NCBI GenBank assembly: GCA_937901905.1
Contig: CALDIF010000008.1
Location: 1 to 64,000 of the forward strand
DNA: 64,000 nt
Direction of reading: 5' to 3'
From: an uncultured Porphyromonadaceae bacterium
Lineage (GTDB): Bacteria; Bacteroidota; Bacteroidia; Bacteroidales; Muribaculaceae
The notes beneath the pieces are model-generated. The model saw only the letters and a program-made list of their open reading frames with translations. It ran no database searches and was not told the origin of the DNA. Each line of letters begins with the position of its first letter. Position 1 is the stretch's first letter. Below are positions 37,755 to 45,747 of the stretch, one piece after another. The translations under genes and the position numbers were made by a program.

Positions 37755-37988
37755 ATGAACGATATAGAAGACCTGTTGAGAGAATTGCTTGATCGCCATG
37801 GTAGTGGTGAAGCCTTGGATCGTGAGTTCCGTCAGATGTTAGATGAAGATAACGCCTTGAACGACGAGTATCGGGCATGGTGTCGGGAACGCTCGCTGCG
37901 CCCTCGCAACGGTTACCGCGAGTTTGTCTTACAACTGCTTGAGCAGCGTGAAGACGTTTGGAACGACTACACCGAGTTCGATTCGTAG
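37755..37988 (+). CDS. small acidic hypothetical protein
   Basis: A 77-residue, highly charged, mostly helical protein (many Asp, Glu and Arg; LLRELLDRHGSGEALDREF near the start). No signal peptide, membrane helix or metal motif is visible. The frame is open upstream to 37710, but a -7 promoter element at 37697-37704 means transcription would begin near 37709, so ATG 37755 is chosen. I do not recognise the family. It is convergent with smpB. Confidence 0.7.
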   Translation: MNDIEDLLRELLDRHGSGEALDREFRQMLDEDNALNDEYRAWCRERSLRPRNGYREFVLQLLEQREDVWNDYTEFDS

Positions 37989-38071
37989 GACGGCATTGCC
38001 GATCTTAGAATTGTATTAACATCGAAATGTCGGGCGAGTGTCATGTGGCACGCGTTGTCATGTGACGGTTG

Positions 38072-38524
38072 TCACCGCTTGAGCATTCGGTCTATCGCAC
38101 GACGATCATCGCGCTCGCGCAGTGATTGTCGCTTGTCGTAACTCTTCTTGCCTCGTGCTACGGCAATAACCACCTTGGCAAGTCCGCGCTCGTTGATAAA
38201 CACACGCAACGGCACGACCGAGTAGCCCGGTTGTGCGGCAGCCTTGATAATGCGATTTAGTTCCTTGCGTCGTAATAATAACTTGCGGTCGCGATGAGTG
38301 GCGTGGTTGTTATATGAGCCGAATGAATATTCGGCAATGTACATGTTCTTGAGCCATAATTCGCGATTTATAGGCAGACAATAGGTGTCGGTCAGTCCCG
38401 CTTTACCTTGTCTGAGTGCCTTTATCTCGGTGCCGGTCAACACGATGCCTGCCGTGTAAGTCTCAATGATGGCATAGTCAAACGTGGCTCGGCGGTTTTT
38501 GATGTTAATGTTGTTGGTTGCCAT
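38072..38524 (-). CDS. smpB: SsrA-binding protein SmpB
   Basis: A 150-residue RNA-binding protein, the obligate partner of tmRNA in ribosome rescue. Motifs include [16 protein letters not shown] at the start, [40 protein letters not shown] and [15 protein letters not shown], ending in a basic tail that follows the mRNA channel. An upstream in-frame codon would add 8 residues; ATG 38524 (MATNN) is preferred because it gives the family start. The ssrA gene is 2.4 kb away on the opposite strand. Confidence 0.97.
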   Translation of the reverse strand: MATNNINIKNRRATFDYAIIETYTAGIVLTGTEIKALRQGKAGLTDTYCLPINRELWLKNMYIAEYSFGSYNNHATHRDRKLLLRRKELNRIIKAAAQPGYSVVPLRVFINERGLAKVVIAVARGKKSYDKRQSLRERDDRRAIDRMLKR

Positions 38525-38537
38525 GAGGAAAATCGGT

Positions 38538-39098
38538 TTAATGTTCAACGATAATAACCATCAAGACAAGTTTGATGATGAGTTGTGGCAAGCCGACGAG
38601 AAGCAAGGTTGCAAGCACGGTTGCCCATAGTGAATGTACTCCCTTGATATCCAAATACATCATTCCCCTATAAATCACAAGGGGCATGTAAAGGAATGCC
38701 AATGCAGTGATGGGCATGAAATCGGTGGGGAGCAAATTGCTGATAATCTCAATGATTATCAATAGAATAAGACTATAAATAGTGAAGTCGGTGAGCCTGT
38801 CCACTGCAACTCTTGTTCTCGCCGCCTCGGGAAAGGCAAGTGACATCACCTGGACGTTGATGAAAAACGTGAAAAAATAAGCGGCAAATGTTGCCAACGC
38901 GTTCACGAGCAGTGTGCTGATTGTGAGCGTGTGGTCGTATAGTACGGGCGCAAATTCACTCACAGCGAGAACAGCAAGCATGGGGTAGAAGACCTTGGAA
39001 ATGAGATCTTCGGTGCGAGTGTCGCTGATGTTGATTGATTCCCACCCATCGCGTGGCGAGACAATGACCTGTATTATGTTTTTCAATACGCTCATCAT
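38538..39098 (-). CDS. Yip1-like polytopic membrane protein
   Basis: A 186-residue membrane protein with about five hydrophobic helices (residues ~35-55, 62-85, 105-122, 127-148, 160-182). The N-terminal PRDGWESIN segment and helix spacing resemble the Yip1/DUF1282 family, of unknown function in bacteria. It has two adjacent ATG codons (39098 and 39095). It lies 13 bp upstream of smpB on the same strand, behind a consensus promoter, so the two are probably co-transcribed. Confidence 0.75.
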   Translation of the reverse strand: MMSVLKNIIQVIVSPRDGWESINISDTRTEDLISKVFYPMLAVLAVSEFAPVLYDHTLTISTLLVNALATFAAYFFTFFINVQVMSLAFPEAARTRVAVDRLTDFTIYSLILLIIIEIISNLLPTDFMPITALAFLYMPLVIYRGMMYLDIKGVHSLWATVLATLLLVGLPQLIIKLVLMVIIVEH

Positions 39099-39120
39099 AG
39101 TGCTTGATGCAAACGGACTG

Positions 39121-39152
39121 CAAAATTACAAAAAACAATATTTTCAAGCAAA
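39121..39152 (-). promoter_or_regulatory. Bacteroidetes-type promoter for the Yip1-smpB operon
   Basis: On the minus strand, TTTG (39149-39152), a 20-bp spacer, then TAATTTTG (39121-39128). The leader would be about 20 nt. Confidence 0.8.
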
Positions 39153-39247
39153 TGTAATCGGTCTCTTTGCACCGTCATTTTTTAGGAAAAGTCATAAGAT
39201 TATTCACCGGACTCAAATGGTTAATAAATGTTAAAATCGGGGGGGTG

Positions 39248-39278
39248 TTGGTAAATTGAGTGAAAAAACATAATTTTG
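39248..39278 (+). promoter_or_regulatory. Bacteroidetes-type promoter for the dockerin-bearing secreted protein
   Basis: TTG at 39248-39250, a 20-bp spacer, then TAATTTTG at 39271-39278. The gene starts 94 bp downstream. It is divergent from the Yip1-smpB promoter 100 bp away. Confidence 0.72.
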
Positions 39279-39372
39279 CAAACATAAATATGGCCTCGTG
39301 GGGGCAAATAGGGTTCTGCCCTCTACGCTGCTCGAAAAACCGATTTATAGAACCCACCTTAAATGTTCGCTT

Positions 39373-40395
39373 ATGAAAAATCTTTATCGCATCTTATTGG
39401 TCGCGGTGTTGTCGCTGACTACTCTTGTCACTACTGCGGCTTCTTTCACGTCGTTTGTTCTCAAAGCAACTGTTGATGGTGAAACTGAAAACATTGACCT
39501 GCCGTTAAGTGGGTTTCCTATTGAGACAATTGGGGGAAGCGTGGGTTCGTTTGTGTTGAACGGGTTTGCTACAGAGGTTGATGAGTCGGTGCGCGGAGTC
39601 GCACTGTGTTATGCAATCTATCCCAAGAATACGCTTAATACTCCGTCGTTCAAAAACATTCAGGCAAGCAAGGCGAACACTTACAGGTGGGAAGCAAAAG
39701 GTGTTGATCTTGATTTGCTGAGTGGTCTGACCGAGGGTACTACCTATGTCTTGGAGTTTTATCTCTTAGGTATTGACTCATCCAACGAGGCCTTTGCATG
39801 CAACAATGGCGGTGATGACTTCAAGGTGGTCTTTACCTACAACAAACCGGTGCTTTCGTTCAATAACGGACTCACAGCCGGCTTGTCGCTGCAGACCGAT
39901 AATGACATTATGTACAAATTCCTCATCAACGGCGATTGCTCTTACACCCCCGATGGTAAACTCGGAGAGATTAGCACTCTCACTATCTTGGGGGCATATG
40001 TCGATGTGGAGCACAAGGCAAACTTGTTGCTTACCGGCTCTTTACAATACAAGGTGTATAAGGAAGGTGAAGGTGGTCCATGGAACGGTATCCCGATGAC
40101 GCGTACCATGAACGGAACCACTGCATCTACCTTTAGCGCAACCGATGTCAACGTTGATGTAGACCTGTCGTCTCTCACCGATGGCGAGGATTATGTGCTC
40201 GAAGTGACCTATCAACTCATTAACGGCAGCGAATACTACTTCCTCGGTCGTGAACCGGCTATTAAATTCACATTTACCAAGAAAGGCAAAGAAGTAGACC
40301 CCAACTATAATGCCAAGTACGACGTGAACGATGATGGTGGTATCAATATTGCCGATGTGAATATCATTCTCAATTGGATATTACAACATCAGTAA
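39373..40395 (+). CDS. secreted protein with C-terminal dockerin-like repeat
   Basis: A 340-residue exported protein with a signal peptide (residues 1-21, cleavage after TTAA). The middle is beta-rich and appears to hold two similar halves (TEGTTYVLEFYLLG and TDGEDYVLEVTYQL mark equivalent positions), suggesting two Ig-like domains. The last 25 residues hold one calcium-binding dockerin-type loop (DVNDDGGINIADVNIILNWI); a complete dockerin has two. Function is unknown; the tail suggests non-covalent attachment or calcium-dependent folding. The frame is open further upstream, but ATG 39373 starts the signal peptide. Confidence 0.8.
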   Translation: MKNLYRILLVAVLSLTTLVTTAASFTSFVLKATVDGETENIDLPLSGFPIETIGGSVGSFVLNGFATEVDESVRGVALCYAIYPKNTLNTPSFKNIQASKANTYRWEAKGVDLDLLSGLTEGTTYVLEFYLLGIDSSNEAFACNNGGDDFKVVFTYNKPVLSFNNGLTAGLSLQTDNDIMYKFLINGDCSYTPDGKLGEISTLTILGAYVDVEHKANLLLTGSLQYKVYKEGEGGPWNGIPMTRTMNGTTASTFSATDVNVDVDLSSLTDGEDYVLEVTYQLINGSEYYFLGREPAIKFTFTKKGKEVDPNYNAKYDVNDDGGINIADVNIILNWILQHQ

Positions 40396-40424
40396 TTTCA
40401 ATTTTTTCAACAGTTAGTATAGTT

Positions 40425-40463
40425 CTCGCGAAGTCAGATATAATTTGACTTCGCGAGTTTTTT
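40425..40463 (+). terminator. intrinsic terminator before the amylase gene
   Basis: A perfect 12-bp stem (CTCGCGAAGTCA with TGACTTCGCGAG) closes a 9-nt loop and is followed by six T residues. Confidence 0.9.
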
Positions 40464-40477
40464 CGGGAATTTTGTTG

Positions 40478-40485
40478 TAACTTTG
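40478..40485 (+). promoter_or_regulatory. probable -7 element for the amylase gene
   Basis: TAACTTTG, 19 bp before the ATG and 14 bp after the preceding terminator T-tract. The -33 position falls inside the terminator and has no TTTG. Confidence 0.55.
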
Positions 40486-40504
40486 CAAAAACTTTTTCAT
40501 AACG

Positions 40505-42187
40505 ATGAAGCCTATTATTTATCAACTGTTCCCACGATGGTTCACTAACGCTTGCCCACAACCTGTTCCCAATGGCACTATACGACAAAACGGTGTAGGC
40601 AAACTCAATGAGATTACCGATGATGTTTTGGTTAAACTAAGAAAACTCGGTGTGACCCACGTGTGGCCTACCGGAGTTGTTGAACACGCGACACAATCGG
40701 ACTTCAGCGACTATGGCATCAGCCCGTGTAATCCCCATGTTGTCAAGGGACTTGCAGGTTCTCCGTATGCCATTCGTGATTGGTACGACATCAGCCCGGA
40801 ACTCGCAGTCGATGTGCCTTCCCGCATGGCGGAGTTTGAGACCTTTGTCGAGCGTGTACACCATGCCGGACTTAAGTTGATTTTGGACTTCGTGCCCAAT
40901 CATGTGGCGCGAGAGTATCGTAGCGATGTGCTGCCGGCTAACACGGCACAGTTGGGTGACAACGACAACTGTGGCATGTTTTTCTCGCCGGATAACAATT
41001 TTTACTACATGGTGGGCGAGGATTTCGCTCCTATAGATGTTGACTTGGGCGAGGGTAGCGGTCGATATGTTGAAACGCCGGCACGCGCAACCGGTAACGA
41101 CTGCTACTCTTCTTCTCCGTGTCGCAACGATTGGTACGAAACGGTGAAACTTAACTACGGTGTAGACCCGTGGAACGGCAGCAAGCATTTTGAACCGATA
41201 CCCGACACATGGCACAAGATGCTTGATATTATGCTGTATTGGACCGGTAAGGGCATTGACGGTTTCAGGTGTGACATGGCGCACATGGTTCCTGTCGAGT
41301 TCTGGCATTGGGCTATTGACCGGGTCAAGCAAGTTGCACCACAGTTGATATTCATTGCCGAGATTTATGATGTTTCACTGTACCGCAGTTATATAGGCTA
41401 CGGTGGGTTCGATTACCTTTACGACAAGGTGACGCTATACGACACGTTGTTCAACATCATCAAGCATGGCTGCTCTGCTCGATCCTTGACTTCATGTTGG
41501 CAAACGGTAGATGATATTAGTGACCACATGCTCAATTTTCTTGAAAACCACGATGAGTTGCGCATTGCGTCTCCACAGTTTGCCGGTGATGTGTCGCTTG
41601 CCCGACCGGCAGTGGTGGTCAGTGCGACCATTTCTCGTGCCCCATTCATGATTTATGCAGGACAAGAACTCGGTGAAAAAGGCGTTGATGCCGAGGGGTA
41701 TAGCGGTGCTGACGGTCGCACGACAATCTTCGATTACTGGAGTGTGCCCTCACTGCGAGCGTGGAACCATGGGGGGCATTTCGATTTGCGTGGACTGTCG
41801 CGCGTACAGCGGGTCACTCGTCGATTCTACGAGCGTTTGCTCAACTTGTGTAACACTGTTCCGGCCCTCGAGCGCGGTGAGATGTACGACTTGATGTGGC
41901 TTAACGGTGATACCTTGTCGGGTGATAAGATTTACGCTTACTTGCGACACGACCGTCCTACCGGTGACACTGTGCTCATTGTTGCCAATTTTGCCGATGC
42001 CGATGCTGTACTCAATGTTCGTCTCGGTGTTCATGTGTTCGAACACTTAGGTATAACACCGCACATTTATCACATGACCGAATTGATGACCGATGTCGCC
42101 TTGGGAACAATCGAACTCGAACCCGACGTGACCGTGCCTGTTACGGTGTCGGCTCACAATGCTGTCGTGTTGCACTTGACAAAATGA
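40505..42187 (+). CDS. GH13-family alpha-amylase-like glycoside hydrolase
   Basis: A 560-residue cytoplasmic alpha-glucan hydrolase; no signal peptide is visible. GH13 regions are in order: LDFVPNHV (region I), GIDGFRCDMAH with the nucleophile Asp (region II), LIFIAEIYD with the acid/base Glu (region III) and LENHDE with the third Asp (region IV). A beta-sandwich C-terminal domain follows. The lack of a signal peptide suggests it acts on internal glycogen or imported maltodextrin. Its stop overlaps the next start by 4 bp (ATGA). Confidence 0.93.
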   Translation: MKPIIYQLFPRWFTNACPQPVPNGTIRQNGVGKLNEITDDVLVKLRKLGVTHVWPTGVVEHATQSDFSDYGISPCNPHVVKGLAGSPYAIRDWYDISPELAVDVPSRMAEFETFVERVHHAGLKLILDFVPNHVAREYRSDVLPANTAQLGDNDNCGMFFSPDNNFYYMVGEDFAPIDVDLGEGSGRYVETPARATGNDCYSSSPCRNDWYETVKLNYGVDPWNGSKHFEPIPDTWHKMLDIMLYWTGKGIDGFRCDMAHMVPVEFWHWAIDRVKQVAPQLIFIAEIYDVSLYRSYIGYGGFDYLYDKVTLYDTLFNIIKHGCSARSLTSCWQTVDDISDHMLNFLENHDELRIASPQFAGDVSLARPAVVVSATISRAPFMIYAGQELGEKGVDAEGYSGADGRTTIFDYWSVPSLRAWNHGGHFDLRGLSRVQRVTRRFYERLLNLCNTVPALERGEMYDLMWLNGDTLSGDKIYAYLRHDRPTGDTVLIVANFADADAVLNVRLGVHVFEHLGITPHIYHMTELMTDVALGTIELEPDVTVPVTVSAHNAVVLHLTK

Positions 42188-42813
42188 GTTTTTTTCTCTC
42201 TTGTGTCGGTTGCGTTTGCGTGGGTGTTATCCTTTCTGCTCCTATGGGACCGGTGGGTATGCTGTGTGTGCAACAAACTCTTAACAAGGGGCGTTCTGCC
42301 GGTTTGCTTACGGGGTTCGGAGCCGCTTTATCCGATTGGTTTTATTGTTGGGTAGTTGCATTGAGCATGACATTGATTATCAACTTCATCGAGCGTCACA
42401 CTGCCGAACTTGCAATCGTGGGTGGGGTATTACTTGCCTTTTTCTCGATTGTTATGATGCGTGCCCGTCCACAGACCGAAACGTCGTCTTTCAAGGCAAC
42501 GAGTGGTATTAAGGCGGTCATCGCCGGCTTTCTGCTCGCGTTTTCCAATCCGTTGATAATCTTCTTGATAATGCCGCTGCTCATATATTTTGACGTTCCG
42601 CAACCTTCTTATCAATGGTGGCACTATAGCATTGCGATGACGGCAATTCTCGTTGGAGCGATGATGTGGTGGTTGTCGGTGGCGTGGCTCGTCAGTCACG
42701 GTCGCCGTTCGATGTCGCTTGTCGCTGTGCAACGAGTCAACCGTGTGATGGGTGGCATCATGTTGTGTTTGTCGGCTTACAGCCTGTGGCGTGGAGTTAA
42801 CCTGATTTGGTAG
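42184..42813 (+). CDS. LysE-family translocator
   Basis: A 209-residue inner-membrane protein with about six helices. The N-terminal APMGPVGMLCVQQTLNKGR segment is the signature of the LysE/RhtB amino-acid exporter superfamily. The exported compound is unknown. It is translationally coupled to the amylase gene by an ATGA overlap, an unexpected pairing that may be only positional. Confidence 0.88.
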   Translation: MSFFLSCVGCVCVGVILSAPMGPVGMLCVQQTLNKGRSAGLLTGFGAALSDWFYCWVVALSMTLIINFIERHTAELAIVGGVLLAFFSIVMMRARPQTETSSFKATSGIKAVIAGFLLAFSNPLIIFLIMPLLIYFDVPQPSYQWWHYSIAMTAILVGAMMWWLSVAWLVSHGRRSMSLVAVQRVNRVMGGIMLCLSAYSLWRGVNLIW

Positions 42814-42858
42814 GACGTGTCAAATTGCCGTTTTTCCTACTTTTTCTCATTACGCGTG

Positions 42859-42888
42859 TTGTTATCACGCAAAAAATGATTAACTTTG
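42859..42888 (+). promoter_or_regulatory. Bacteroidetes-type promoter for prs
   Basis: TTG at 42859-42861, a 19-bp spacer, then TAACTTTG at 42881-42888. The prs start is 39 bp downstream. Confidence 0.75.
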
Positions 42889-42927
42889 CATCGGGAATTC
42901 TCCCATACATTTTTTCACTACTTCTTT

Positions 42928-43866
42928 ATGAGCAAATTCAAGGTCTTTTCGGGAACCAAGAGCCGCTATTTGGCACTTGAGATAGCCAAAGAATTGGGAG
43001 TGGAACTTGGCAAGATGAATATCCAACATTTTGCCGACGGTGAGTTTGAGGTTTCATACGAGGAGTCGATTCGCGGTGCAGAGTTGTTCTTGGTTCAGTC
43101 AACCTTTGCCAACACCGACAACTTGATGGAATTATTGCTGATGATTGATGCCGCCAAGCGCGCCTCGGCTGCCTCCATCACCGCCGTGATGCCTTACTTC
43201 GGGTGGGCACGTCAAGACCGCAAGGACAAGCCTCGTGTGTCAATCGCTTCGAAACTGGTTGCCGACCTGTTAAGCGCGGCAGGAGTGGACAGCGTGGTGA
43301 CAATGGACTTGCATGCCGACCAAATTCAGGGTTTCTTTGATGTGCCGGTCAACCACTTGTATGCAAGTAGCGTTTTTATCCCCTACATCGAGTCGTTGCA
43401 ACTTGAGAATTTGGTTATTGCTTCGCCTGATGTGGGCGGCGCAAAGCGAGCCAACTCGTTTGCCAAATATTTCAAGACACCTCTCGTGTTGTGTCACAAG
43501 CAACGTTCGCGTGCCAACGTGGTTGATACAATCACCATTATCGGTGATGTGAGAGGTAAGGACGTCGTCCTGGTCGATGATATGGTCGATACAGCAGGTA
43601 CAATTTGCAAGGCAGCCGACCTGATGAAACAAGCCGGTGCTAACACCGTGCGAGCGATTGCCAGTCATGCCATCATGAGCGATCCGGCATCTGAACGCGT
43701 GATGGATAGTGCTCTCACCGAGATTATCTTTACCAACAGCATTCCTTTCGATACCGAGAAGTGTGAGAAAGCCACGGTACTGAGCATTGCGGGGCTGTTT
43801 GCCGATACTATCAGACGTATCTTCAATAACGAGTCAATCAGCACGAGCGATAACTTCCTGCTGTAA
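42928..43866 (+). CDS. prs: ribose-phosphate pyrophosphokinase
   Basis: A 312-residue enzyme that makes PRPP from ribose 5-phosphate and ATP, feeding purine, pyrimidine, His and Trp synthesis. Motifs include FADGEFEV, YFGWARQDRKDKPR, TMDLHADQIQGFFDVPV, and the PRPP loop VVLVDDMVDTAGT. The frame is open back to 42886, but that lies inside the promoter; ATG 42928 (MSKFKVFSG) is the real start. tRNA-Val follows on the same strand with its own promoter. Confidence 0.97.
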   Translation: MSKFKVFSGTKSRYLALEIAKELGVELGKMNIQHFADGEFEVSYEESIRGAELFLVQSTFANTDNLMELLLMIDAAKRASAASITAVMPYFGWARQDRKDKPRVSIASKLVADLLSAAGVDSVVTMDLHADQIQGFFDVPVNHLYASSVFIPYIESLQLENLVIASPDVGGAKRANSFAKYFKTPLVLCHKQRSRANVVDTITIIGDVRGKDVVLVDDMVDTAGTICKAADLMKQAGANTVRAIASHAIMSDPASERVMDSALTEIIFTNSIPFDTEKCEKATVLSIAGLFADTIRRIFNNESISTSDNFLL

Positions 43867-43939
43867 TGCACTCCGACCTGCCCGATGGGGCATTCGGTGG
43901 CTTGTCTGAATAAATAATGAAATAAAAATTGCGAAAAAT

Positions 43940-43970
43940 TTTGGTGGAACAGAAAAAAGTTGTACCTTTG
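43940..43970 (+). promoter_or_regulatory. Bacteroidetes-type promoter for tRNA-Val
   Basis: TTTG at 43940-43943, a 19-bp spacer, then TACCTTTG at 43963-43970. The tRNA starts 15 bp downstream. Confidence 0.82.
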
Positions 43971-43985
43971 CATCGCAATTTTGAT

Positions 43986-44060
43986 AGGGGCGTAGCCCAG
44001 CTGGTTTAGAGCGCCGCAGTCACATTGCGGAGGTCATCAGTTCGATCCTGATCGTCCCTA
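43986..44060 (+). tRNA. tRNA-Val (anticodon CAC)
   Basis: A 75-nt cloverleaf. The acceptor stem is AGGGGCG with CGTCCCT, the anticodon stem is CCGCA/TGCGG around the loop GTCACAT (anticodon CAC, reading GUG), and the T-arm is ATCAG/CTGAT around TTCGATC. The discriminator is A at 44060, and CCA is not encoded. A perfect inverted repeat begins at the next base and serves as terminator. Confidence 0.95.
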
Positions 44061-44110
44061 CAATGATTAAAAGAGCGAGTCAAATGTTTGACTCGCTCTT
44101 TTAATCATTG
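44061..44110. terminator. perfect 24-bp inverted repeat, bidirectional terminator
   Basis: Two perfect 24-nt arms (44061-44084 and 44087-44110) are separated by only TG. Each strand presents a GC-rich inner stem (GAGCGAGTC) followed by TTTTAAT, so it can end both the tRNA transcript and the convergent lipoprotein gene, whose stop is 4 bp away. Confidence 0.92.
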
Positions 44111-44114
44111 TCCG

Positions 44115-44531
44115 TCAATAATCTTGGTATCCCACCACACGGTAACTCACGCCGTTGCGTGAACGCACCGGTTGATACATCACGCCGTTGCACACGTACA
44201 ACTCATTACCGCCACTGGTGATGCGCCGTGCATTGCCGGGCAATGTAACCACCGATGTGCCTATCGCGGGACGATTGCGATAACGATTGTCGTTATAGTT
44301 GCCACCGTTATAGTAACCGCCGTTGTTAGAGTACCCGTTGTTGTAGCCGCCACGGTTGTCGGGTGGTGTGGGCTGATTTTGTTTGTCTCCGGGTGGTGGA
44401 GGTGGAGGGTCTTGACTATAACCCGTGTTATCGTTACGGTAACCCGTGTCGCTGTTGAGCCACCGGTCGCTGATGCAACCGGTCAGCATCAAGCCTGTCG
44501 CCAAGGCTAAAACAGTAAACAGTTTTTTCAT
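44115..44531 (-). CDS. low-complexity Gly/Asn/Tyr-rich lipoprotein
   Basis: A 138-residue lipoprotein with a signal peptide ending LMLTGC, so Cys19 is lipidated. The middle (residues ~25-88) is low complexity: a PPPPPP run and repeated GGYYNGGNYN units rich in Asn, Gly and Tyr. The last 50 residues form a compact domain (SVVTLPGNARRITSGGNELYVCNGVMYQPV) resembling short repeat domains of Bacteroidetes surface lipoproteins. Function unknown. Confidence 0.8.
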   Translation of the reverse strand: MKKLFTVLALATGLMLTGCISDRWLNSDTGYRNDNTGYSQDPPPPPPGDKQNQPTPPDNRGGYNNGYSNNGGYYNGGNYNDNRYRNRPAIGTSVVTLPGNARRITSGGNELYVCNGVMYQPVRSRNGVSYRVVGYQDY

Positions 44532-44580
44532 AGCAGTATGGATAAATAGAGTTAATAGAAGATTTTACTGCAAATCGTTG

Positions 44581-44611
44581 CAAATTTATCACTTTGACTG
44601 ATTAAAACCAA
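44581..44611 (-). promoter_or_regulatory. Bacteroidetes-type promoter for the low-complexity lipoprotein
   Basis: On the minus strand, TTG (44609-44611), a 20-bp spacer, then TAAATTTG (44581-44588). The leader is about 45 nt. Confidence 0.7.
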
Positions 44612-44685
44612 GCAAAGTTTAACTAAATTTATTTAAAAACGCTTAAATTGATGTTGCTTATGTCCGATATGTCCGCAATTTTCAT

Positions 44686-44693
44686 TAACTTTG
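44686..44693 (+). promoter_or_regulatory. probable -7 element for the glycogen-synthase-like gene
   Basis: TAACTTTG matches the consensus, 27 bp before the ATG. No TTTG at 19-20 bp spacing; the region instead reads TGTCCGATATGTCCG. Confidence 0.6.
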
Positions 44694-44720
44694 CAATGGC
44701 GTTTTTTAAACTGTTAAGAA

Positions 44721-45533
44721 ATGGACGTTAAGAAAGTATTATTCATATCACAAGCGCTTTCGCCCTATTTGCCCGAAACACCTGTAAGAGTGATGTGTCG
44801 CATGTTGCCGCAGTCGCTGCAGGAGAAGGGTGTTGAGGCGCGTACTTTCATGCCCAAATACGGCATGATTAATGAGCGTCGCAACCAATTACACCCCGTT
44901 ATTCGCTTGACGGGAATGAACGTGATTATTAACGACAGTGATCATCCGCTCGTAATCAAGGTCGCAACATTGTTGCCGAGTCGAATGCAGGTGTATTTTA
45001 TCTATAACGAAGATTACTTCGCTCACAACATGACGCGCGAGTTGGAAACCGAGTCATCGCCTGCCGAGAATAATGAGCGTGCTATCCTGTATGCACGTGG
45101 CGTGATTGAGGCTGTGCGCAAAACGCGTTGGAACCCCAACATCATTCATTGCAACGGGTGGATTTCGGCTTTGGCTCCCTTGTATATGCGCAAGTTATAC
45201 AATGATGACCCCGCTTTCGGTGATGCGAAGATTGTGATTGGTTTGCATGCTGATTCCCTGTGTGAACCGCTTAATCCGGCTTTGTACGACTTGCTGCTTC
45301 AAGACGGTTTTGCCGCCGATGATATTTCCCTGTTGTCCGGTGGCGTTATTGATGAAACTGTCTTGACGCGTCTTGCCATAGATAATTGTGATGCAATCAT
45401 GCAATGCAGTGCCGATGTCAATCCCGAAATTTTGAAATATGCCGAAGCCTCAGGTAAGCCGATGCTGCACTACACGAGTGACGACGACGTGTTGGCTCGT
45501 AGTCGTGAGTTCTATAACAACCTCGGCGAATGA
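44721..45533 (+). CDS. glycogen/starch synthase N-terminal (GT5) domain protein
   Basis: A 270-residue protein equivalent to only the N-terminal Rossmann domain of GT5 glycogen synthase (full length ~480). Family-like segments are VLFISQALSPYLPE at the start, IYNEDYF, NERAILYARGVIEA, IIHCNGWISALAPLYM and IVIGLHADS. The K-x-G-G ADP-glucose loop after the first strand is replaced (PETPVRVMCRML), and the C-terminal nucleotide-binding half is missing. It is therefore unlikely to be a normal synthase. The same short form is usual in Bacteroidetes next to a DUF4270 lipoprotein gene, as here. Confidence 0.82.
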   Translation: MDVKKVLFISQALSPYLPETPVRVMCRMLPQSLQEKGVEARTFMPKYGMINERRNQLHPVIRLTGMNVIINDSDHPLVIKVATLLPSRMQVYFIYNEDYFAHNMTRELETESSPAENNERAILYARGVIEAVRKTRWNPNIIHCNGWISALAPLYMRKLYNDDPAFGDAKIVIGLHADSLCEPLNPALYDLLLQDGFAADDISLLSGGVIDETVLTRLAIDNCDAIMQCSADVNPEILKYAEASGKPMLHYTSDDDVLARSREFYNNLGE

Positions 45534-45747
45534 GTGACGTTGTTATCATTATTGTTTTACTCTTGATGTCCGTTTCATTATAATTGTATAAGCAACGATT
45601 TATTGATTGAACGCGTGCTTGATTGTTTGGTTTCTTGTCGTCCGTCGCGGTTTGTAATTCCTTGAATGTGGCGTCTTACCGACCGGGAATGAAGCATCTC
45701 CACTTAGTTGATAGAACACCGTCTAAAGTGTTAATTTTTCCCAGACA

